64,000 bases of DNA from Lepidodermella squamata. Taxonomy: Eukaryota > Gastrotricha. The notes beneath the pieces were generated by a model. The model was not told where the DNA came from. It was given only the letters and a program-made list of their open reading frames with translations, and ran no database searches. Positions 56,968 to 64,000 of the stretch are shown piece by piece. Numbering within the stretch: position 1 is the stretch's first letter; every line of letters begins with the position of its first letter. Both the position numbers and the translations under genes were made by a program. The stretch lies in the NCBI GenBank assembly GCA_047495785.1, contig JBLDXI010000105.1:87579-151578 (forward strand), given 5' to 3'.

Positions 56968-57315
56968 CTGGTTTTCGGATGAAAAAAGACATGTGTCGTA
57001 TAAAATAGGTCATATTGTCGGATGAAAAAGTCGCCACGTCAATTCTTGGTCGCCGATGTCAAATTTCGCCAGTAAGTAGTACAATTTTCGTCGACGTACA
57101 ACGTTTTCGTCGGTCCTAAATACCACGTCATTTCGACTCGCCACTGTACAACTTGTAAACTATTTGCGCGCGCAAATTCAATTGATCGGTAATGTGTAAT
57201 GTGAGTCAGAAATTCATTACTGCAAGTTTTAGGACTCCTACATAACTTCCTACAGATGATAACAAATACAACGATACGAATATTTACAAGCCATGGTCCT
57301 AAACTCGAACACTTA

Positions 57316-57752
57316 CCGTATTTTACGAATTATTAGGCAGGACCCAATTATAGGGCAGAACCGGAATTAAGGGCAGAGGGTAAAGGTCATTTGAAATAAT
57401 AAAGGGCAGAACCGTATTAATAGGCAGGGCCTTGTATGAAGAGGCTTACATAAGCGCCTGCTGGGTAAGTGGTTAAAGTTGGATAGGTTGCGATTTTTCG
57501 TCAGTAAGTGCACTAATCATCATTGATCCACCTTAATCCACTTGAGCAAACACTTCACGCGTGTAGTCACAGGTGGAAGGCATTAGTTATAGTGGTTATT
57601 CGGGGGTTTCACCTGTAATCTTCAGGTGACTGTTTAGGTTCGAAAAATTATAGGGCAGATCCGAAATAAAGGGCAGACCCTAAATACAGGGCAGGACTTG
57701 GACCTCGTTTGAAAAAAATACAGGGCAGGGTCTTATAATTCGTAAAATACGG
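57316..57752. mobile_element. Mariner-like MITE with AGGGCAG iterations
   Basis: Ends CCGTATTTTACGAATTAT and complement; TA on both sides (57314-57315, 57753-57754). The interior repeats ATTATAGGGCAGA and ATACAGGGCAGG variants from both sides. Non-coding. Confidence 0.75.
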
Positions 57753-57768
57753 TATGTTAATTAGAATA

Positions 57769-57847
57769 CAAACGGTTGATGAAATTTAGCGCTAACAGTC
57801 ATAACGTCGGAAATAAACTGTTAGCGCTAAATTTCATCAACCGTTTA
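57769..57847. repeat. Perfect 29-base hairpin
   Basis: AAACGGTTGATGAAATTTAG + CGCTAACAG is an exact mirror of 57819-57847, with a 21-base loop. TATGTTAATTA lies on both sides (57752-57762 and from 57846), like a target duplication. It stands just downstream of the ankyrin gene's stop codon. Confidence 0.85.
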
Positions 57848-57877
57848 TGTTAATTACAGTCAAGAAACGATATTTTA

Positions 57878-58824
57878 TCAACTTATAGCACAAGTCTCTT
57901 CCCCAAGGAGGATTTCGATTATTTGCTGTTGTTCATTCTTCTTTGATTCATCAGCAGGGTTTTTAGCGAAATTCAGTGCAGTTTGTCCCTTCTTATTCCT
58001 CAGGTTTGCGTTGGCTTTGAATTTACTGACCAGAAGATCAACAACAGCAGGTTCAGCCCAATAGGCAGCTTCCATCAGTGGTGTATTGCCACTTTTAGCT
58101 GCAGCGTTGACGTCGGCATTGAACTTGCCCGCCAGCAGTTTCACGACGTCGGCATTGTCCCAAGTGACGGCCTTGTGCAGTGGCGTCGAGCCATAATTAT
58201 CTGCCGCGTTGACGTCGGCTTTGAACTTGCCCGCCAGCAGTTTCACGCAGTCAGCTTTGCCATTCCAGGCGGCATAGTGCAACGGCGTCTCGCCATAACT
58301 ACTAGCTGCATTGACGTCGGCTTTGAACTCGCCCGCCAGCAGTTCCACGCAGTCAGCTTTGCCATTCCAGGCGGCATAGTGCAACGGCGTCGAGCCATGC
58401 TTATTTTCCGCATTGACGTCGGCTTTGAACTTGCCCGCCAGCAGTTCTACAATACCAACATGGCCTTTGGAAGCTGCAGCATGAAGTACAGTTCCTTCTT
58501 CGTCTCCGTATTTGCCGTTAACATTCAGTCCCAGTCGGTCCTTGCATAGCAGCAGTTGTAAAATTCTCACTGAATCATTTTCAAGTGCACATCGCATAAA
58601 TTCCTGTTTCAATCATCACTCAAATGCTGCATGCTGCGTATTTGACAATGAAAGCAACCTTGATAGCTTCCCGTTTGTTTTTCGGTAGATCGACCGCCTA
58701 AATATTTTGAAATTTGGAATCAGAAATAATAGAATTCAAAAATCTTAGAAATCTCTACCGGGCTTGCAGACTGCTGCCTAACATTCGCTTGCGATTCGGG
58801 CCTCGATAATTCTTCCCTGCCCAT
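57878..58824 (-). CDS. Ankyrin-repeat protein (three exons)
   Basis: Exons 58824-58759, 58697-58659 and 58603-57878 join in frame to 276 residues, starting MGREELSRPESQ. The two short 5' exons were added because KREAIK joins EFMRCALEND in phase; without them the large exon has no ATG at its open start. About six ankyrin repeats follow (TVLHAAASKGHVGIVELL; GSTPLHYAAWNGKADCVELL; GETPLHYAAWNGKADCVKLL; GSTPLHKAV; NTPLMEAAYWAE; QTALNFAK). Two central repeats are almost identical, also at the DNA level, so the array expanded recently. There is no signal peptide or membrane segment: a cytoplasmic protein-binding scaffold is likely, partner unknown. A kinase N-lobe exon lies upstream on the same strand and could belong to the same locus. 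Confidence 0.75.
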
Positions 58825-59060
58825 GTTCGGCTTCCTCAATTGAGGAGTTCTGGTTGCTGTGGGCTTCCGATAGCAATCGCGCGTTGAAATGCACTTGATT
58901 TGTGATCGGCCGCTCCTTGGTAAATTCAGGTTTTATTCTTATTCCTATCGCTGATTACAAATTACAATAGCCTGCCTAAGTTCACAAAACAAAAGGAATT
59001 AAATCGTTGCTTTTCGAATTGATGCTATTTTGCGCAGTATAACATGATAAGGTAGGTATT

Positions 59061-59565
59061 AACACTTCAACTGCCAAAAATAAACTGCGAGGTCCGATAT
59101 TTAGGTCCGATTCCTGGGTCTGTCAAAAAGTCTTTTTTCGCGTCAACGAAGCGTCGTAGAGCAAAATGCCTGGCGGCAAAGTGTAGGCTATGACCCGGCG
59201 GTTCTTTTGACACCGAACTCGGGGCCACAAGGTCTGAGCAGGTCTTTGAAGATGACTGTGAAATAACGTCGAAATTTTGGATTAGAGCCAAAAATCAGAC
59301 CAAAGAATTGGACCTGATTATTAGACCCAGATTATGGCGCAACAATCGAAATTGCACTGTTTTTACAAGTTGATTTCTGTGTGTTCCTTGAAGTGAATGA
59401 CCGCAAATTCGGTGTCAAAAGAACCGCCGGGTCATGGCCTACACTTTGCCGCCAGGCATTTTGCTCTACGACGCTTCGTTGACGCGAAAAAAGACTTTTT
59501 GACAGACCCAGGAATCGGACCTAAATATCGGACCTCGCAGTCCATTTTGGCAGTTAAAGTGTTGC
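59061..59565. mobile_element. Inverted-repeat element with ~155-base arms
   Basis: Arms 59061-59216 and 59408-59565 are near-perfect complements. Ends are AACACTTCAACTGCC and AACACTTTAACTGCC. A solo arm of the same family is in an intron of receptor D (11174-11350). Non-coding. Confidence 0.8.
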
Positions 59566-59906
59566 GGGAGTAAATTAGCTGTATCCAATTGTCTTCAGGT
59601 GTAGTCTCGGTCAAGAGGAACTGTGGCACGAGATTCATAAGCCGCCACGCAGGACAGTGTTCATCGAGGTATTTTCGGCTTTTCTTGTCGAACTTGTGAC
59701 GTGGTTGATGTAGTCGACCATGATCTGGTGCCTTCAATTAGTCGCCATTTTTTGAAGGTCTCTGTGATGGCACGCCAGACAGCGCGATTGTACCCGTTAA
59801 CCTGCGATAATCTCCGTTGGGCAGAGACAGATCCAAGCCCAGGCAGCGCAGATGAGTAAGCTTTCGATCATCGCACGGGGGAACATATACATTTTGCGTC
59901 AAGCAC

Positions 59907-60119
59907 CTGTATAGCTTTATTTCTTACCTCGTCGCTGCTGATTTTTACAAGTTTCCTTGCTTGGCTCCCATCTTTGCAATTCCGCTCCAACTTAGTGATG
60001 TCAACTTCCTTGACAACATAGATTTTATAAGTTGTTCCCCATCGGCACGAGTAGACCATGCCAAAACCACCATGGCCTAGCACCGTCCACGTATTGACTT
60101 CGCGGGATGATTCGAACAT
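59907..60119 (-). pseudogene. Protein-kinase N-lobe exon (partial gene)
   Basis: ATG at 60119 begins MFESSREVNTWTVLGHGGFG, then MVYSCRWG and YVVKEVD: a glycine-rich nucleotide loop (GHGGFGMV) followed by the lysine of the VAVK-type strand. The exon ends at AIQ|GTGCTT. A possible next exon at about 59870 reads LTHLRCLGLDLSLPNGDYRR, but no HRD, DFG or later kinase motifs are visible before the inverted-repeat element at 59565. The gene is therefore probably truncated, or continues in a way I could not assemble. Substrates unknown. Confidence 0.5.
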
Positions 60120-61360
60120 CTGTCCCTCCTTTTCGGGCTTATTCAGTTAGAAAACGATCTTATACAGGGAACAACTTTGGAGTCTTAGGCGATATTGAAT
60201 CACCTTGGAGCGGGTGGGCGGTGGATCAGGGTGTGACATCATTACTTAGCACACGGCACACGCTTGTCTTGGGAATCATTATATCCAACTTAGACCTCAT
60301 CCCTATCAGCGAAAATTAGTATCAGAAGCTTTCAGGAATTACGGTTATAGGGAGTTTATAATAATGACTCAAGATCGCACCGAAGGCGGGCTGATTTGGC
60401 GCTGGAGGGCAAACGGGATTCGACGTGATTCGACCACGTTGAGTTCATCGTTTTTTGTTAATAATACCGAAAAATGATTACTATTGTGCGAATAAGAAGA
60501 AAACTGCTGGAGTGGAAGTTGGCTTTGTTTGGTGATAAGCTGCCGTGTCGCGGGCGGCGGTTACATCACATCTTTATATGGCAAGAGATAAAAATGAATG
60601 CGAGAAAGAAAGCGCTTCTTTTCCAGCCATTGAACCTGATCTTCGTACGCCCACGTTTCGGTGGCTAATCCCAACTATGTCGACCCATTGCGCGAGCGAG
60701 AGTGTGTTGCTGATAACTCGTTTTTCCTCGGAAATTGTTTCTCTTATCTGAGCGTAAACGGCGTACAAATATCATGAGATTCGTGATTCGTGATCGTGAG
60801 ATTGGTTAAAGCTGCTCATTGTTTTTGGCGCGAAGCACGGGGACCAAAGTGGAAGCCCCCATACAAAATCCACAGAGGGGACCTTGGCCCTAAAATTTGG
60901 GCCCAAAAACCCCAACTTGGAGGATCCTACGTCGCGCGCTGCGACAGAACAGAAAAACTTTAAAAATATGGCCGTCTCATTATCTTCTTTCCCTCGAATT
61001 TTTCAAGTTTTCAAGTGGACTGAGAGGACGAGTAGGCTTATTGAAAGGTACTTCTCCTAAAATATCGAACAATATGTAGTTGATTGTTATTTGCATAGTT
61101 AATTTATTGGCATTTATCGTAATATATTCAATAATAGCTGCATGCACACTTGAAATGATCGATTTTTGGCAATCGATAAATCAATCAATCAATGATTTAC
61201 ACGACACAGATCTCTTGTTGTATCATATCACCTGCATAATAATGTGAGCAATGAAATCGAGACATCTCTTACAATTAAATTAATTAGGCATAAATTAAGT
61301 TCGATTTCGCATCTCAATCGATCGATCCGCGTGTATCGATAATCGATTACAGTAAATCAA
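60120..61360. other. Gene-free stretch
   Basis: No coding exon was supported. AATAAA on the minus strand near 61100 could be the polyadenylation signal of the SDR gene. TCGATAATCGATTA words occur near 61337-61350. Confidence 0.3.
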
Positions 61361-63931
61361 TCACTTGGCACGGCCGGCCATCGACGGGATGTTCGGCGCG
61401 TTGGCAACCATGCCCGGCATCTGGGTCAGCGGGACATTCCACTGGCCGGCCATTAGCGCAACTGCGGTCGAGTCGGGCAGGAAGGCAGTCGGCATAACAG
61501 CGGGCATCAGCTCGACGAAAATGCGGCGGAACAACGTCGGCGAGAGGGTCTGAACAGTTTTCAGCAGGCGCGTCTTCCACTCAGTCACGTAGTAGACCTT
61601 AAATATTAAAATTAAAATTAAAGTTAAAAATGTATTCCACACTAATGTCCCTAAGAAATTGAACACAATAGATTAAAAAAACTAAATTTAGTAAATTAAA
61701 TTTGTTACTGGTTAGAAAAATAAATTTTGAAAATCGCTGCAATTTTTGAATTTGAAATTTTTGAAATTTTGAATTTTGAATTTTGAATTTTAAAATTTTT
61801 AAAATAAATGTTCAAATTTTAATTTATCAATGGAGATCACCTGAAATTAAAAATTGAAAAGAGTTCAAAAATTTCCGTCATTAAAATAAAAAAATTTGAA
61901 TATTTAAAATCGATTTCTTCAGATTTTATTTGTTGAGAGAATGAGTGATTCGCCCAACTAAAAAATGGTGACGATTTTTGTGGAAAGGTGATTATTGCCT
62001 CGTATATACCTGGTTGGGCGAGGGTGAGGCGATGGCGTCGATGATGGCGTCGACGACGAGTTTCGGGTCGTTGCGGGCGAGACGGGGCAGGGCCTTGCCG
62101 ACGAGTTGGCGCATGCGCTCGACGCGCTCCTGGCCGCCGTACGCGTCGATGACGTCGGGGCGCGCGCGCTCGACCTCGCGGTTGAACGACGCGAGCAGGC
62201 GGTCGGGGTTCCACATCTCGGTCGCGAACGTGTCATCTGGGTGCACGACGATCGATTCGATGTTGAAGCGAGACGCAAGTTCCGATTCCATGACCTAAAA
62301 ATCAAACATTAAAAATTCAAAAATCAGAAATCGATTTTTGAAATTGAAAATATTGATGGTAGTGACAAAATTTAAAAAATCAATTAAAATTAAATATAAA
62401 AATTGAAATTTCATTCCTGACTTCGACTTTTAATTTTTTTTCAATTTTTCGATATTTTTGAAATTAAAAAAAAACTATGTATCTACCTGGGCAATGGCGG
62501 TGTGAGCTGCCTTGGTAGCGCCGTTGAACGACAGCATAGGGATGGGAATTTCGGCGCCTCCGACGCAGCCAACGTGGACAACACGGCCGCCGGCACGGGC
62601 GCCCGAGCGGCGGATGAGCGGCAGGAAGGCTTTCGTGACGCGAACGGGGCCGACAACGTTGACGTCAAGCATTTGCTGCAGCGTTTCGGTCGACAGAAAT
62701 TCGAACGGGCCGAACGCGTGGATCGACGCGTTGTTAACAATGCCATAGAAACCTAAATCGAAGACAAAATTTTAAATTTTAATTTCAAAATTAAATCAGA
62801 CTTTTCGAAAAAAATTTAAAATTGGAAATTATGTTGAAATTTTAAATTTTACATGAATTTCAATTTTTACTTCAATTAGTTGAAATTTTAAATCCCTTAT
62901 TTAATTAATCTGAAAATGTCAAACTATTATTTCAATTGAATTTTGAAATGTTGAAATTTTTCACAATTTTGGATTTTGAAAAGATGCTGCTTACGGGTCT
63001 GTGGGTTGTTGTCCAAGTATTCGATGACGTGGCGGGCCGCCGCGTCGACCTCCTGCTGCTTAGTGACGTTCAGCTGGACGACGTGAAGGTTGGCCGAGCC
63101 CTTGAACTCGGCGAACAGCGTCTGCGAGGCCTGAGCAGCCTTCGCGTCCAGGCAGCCGGCGACCACGGTGAAACCGCGTTGCAACAGGCGAATCGCGGTT
63201 TGCCGACCAATGCCAGAATCACAGCCCGTGACGAGGACGACCTTTTAAGGACAAAAAATTGATAGATTAAAATTTGAAAAAAACAAGAAATTCGAAAAAT
63301 CCCGATTTAAAAATTTTCGAAAATTTTATTTATTTAAAAAAAAACGAATTTCAACCATATTACAACCCAATTTTAATTTTATTGATTTTGGCGTTGAAAA
63401 AAATGAGTTCTTAAAAATTAAAAAAATGAGAAGCTAAATCGTTAAAAGTTTGACCAGCAATTTTTGAATTCATTTCAAGGTTTAAAAGAATTATGAAATT
63501 ATGAAATTGCGTTATCATCTCTAAAAAATAGAATTTATTAATTACCCAAAATTGAAATTTCAAAAATTCCCACAGCAATTTTATTTATTGCAATAATTCC
63601 TAAAAATTGTGATTTAATTTCAAAAATTTCATCAAAATTAAAAATTTGAAAATTTTGAAAAATGAATTGGTACCTTGTTGACGGGGTTGACAGTGTCCTG
63701 GTAGCCGAAGAGAACGCGGCGCCAGAAGTTGATCCACTGGCGGGCGACCATGAGCGGCAGCGAGGCGAGGAAGAGCAAGTTGCCGACGACGAAGGCGGCC
63801 ATGTCGAGGCCGGTGTTGAAGAGGCGGCTGACGAGGCCGGTCATAACCATGTCGCAAATGTCAACTAGCAAAACAACGTAAGCACACGGAAGTAGAACGA
63901 TGAAGCTGAATATGAAAATGTCTAGTATCAT
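61361..63931 (-). CDS. Membrane-anchored short-chain dehydrogenase-like protein, catalytic residues altered (five exons)
   Basis: Exons 63931-63674, 63241-62995, 62752-62487, 62294-62010 and 61597-61361 join to about 430 residues; the reading is open upstream of 63931, but the first ATG is here. MILDIFIFSFIVLLPCAYVV is a signal anchor, and a second hydrophobic stretch follows (VVGNLLFLASLPLMVA). The Rossmann motif TGCDSGIGRQTA (residues about 91-102) and YGIVNNASIH place it in the SDR family near the retinol/hydroxysteroid (SDR9C) group. The catalytic Ser site (usually VSS.AG) reads VHVGCVGG and YxxxK reads NGATK, so Ser and Tyr are both missing. Cofactor binding may persist without oxidoreductase activity. 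Probably in the endoplasmic-reticulum membrane, role unknown. Introns are 191-432 bases and AT-rich. Confidence 0.85.
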
Positions 63932-64000
63932 CGAAGCCGCGGCGCATAGTGAAAGGCGCAAGTAACATCCTCATTATTAGGCGGTGTCATCATTAAATTG

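Larger units (their letters stand above)
52291..57035. mobile_element. Candidate 4.7-kb element bounded by inverted CATCCGACA ends
   Basis: GAGACTTTTTTCATCCGACA and the following TTTTATCCGACAAATGTC (52291-52350) are mirrored, at roughly four fifths identity over 55 bases, at 56976-57035. All DNA between is non-coding and filled with other inverted-repeat elements. The pair may be the ends of one old transposon or two solo ends. Confidence 0.35.

Noticed and set aside
58598-58612. Start of the ankyrin protein at TTG 58612
   Set aside because: TTG is not a normal eukaryotic start; two upstream exons join in phase and provide an ATG at 58824.
59432-59737. 101-codon minus-strand open frame (KAPDHGRLHQPRHKFDKK)
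   Set aside because: It runs into the inverted-repeat element and no kinase motif or splice join supports it as an exon.
63932-63961. Start of the SDR at TTG 63961
   Set aside because: The codon is TTG. The first ATG (63931) directly opens the hydrophobic anchor. A further upstream exon beyond the window cannot be excluded.

Overview
The window looks like nuclear DNA of an invertebrate, most probably a nematode. This is inferred from a local expansion of divergent nuclear-receptor-like genes, from very short introns (many near 50 bases) that end in TTTCAG, TTTTAG or similar, and from the general gene repertoire. No bacterial gene organisation is visible. Coding exons were assembled by eye by matching splice sites and reading phases between paralogues, so single boundaries may be off.

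Layout. 0.8-17.9 kb holds five complete, six-exon nuclear-receptor-like genes and one broken copy. A sixth complete gene lies at 29.7-31.3 kb. Plus-strand copies (852, 9052, 14102) form one sequence subfamily; minus-strand copies (5059, 6362 broken, 17882, 31340) form another. Internal exon lengths (143/124/158/100) and splice phases are almost invariant. Between them lie a small three-exon Ly6/three-finger GPI-type gene (18.9-19.7 kb, minus) and a ten-exon secreted mosaic protein with PAN/apple-like, discoidin (F5/8C), LamG-like and F-type-lectin-like regions (20.5-28.4 kb, minus). At 32.7-35.0 kb there is a single-exon class C (GABA-B-like) receptor with a clear TATA box.

35.2-46 kb is a nest of LINE retrotransposons: a broken CR1/L2-like copy interrupted by a TTAA-flanked element full of TGAGTA palindromes, a nearly intact APE-RT element with a zinc-knuckle reading frame separated from it by one in-frame UAG, and a GC-rich degraded LINE inserted into another LINE fragment. 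47.7-52.1 kb is the most unusual region: two same-strand genes, a tyrosine recombinase (Crypton-like, one 50-base intron just before the catalytic tyrosine) and a PB1-like/NLS protein. Both end in a similar short SANT-like segment, and the pair is bracketed by arrays of TTGAGCA-like motifs. 52.3-57.8 kb is layered with inverted-repeat elements (Harbinger-like, mariner-like, foldback). 57.9-58.8 kb carries an ankyrin-repeat gene, 59.9-60.1 kb a kinase N-lobe exon, and 61.4-63.9 kb a five-exon membrane-anchored SDR that lacks the usual catalytic Ser and Tyr.

The receptor cluster evolves by tandem duplication, and each gene's introns differ mainly in which transposon fragments they have collected. 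No tRNA, rRNA, CRISPR or spliced-leader gene was recognised.
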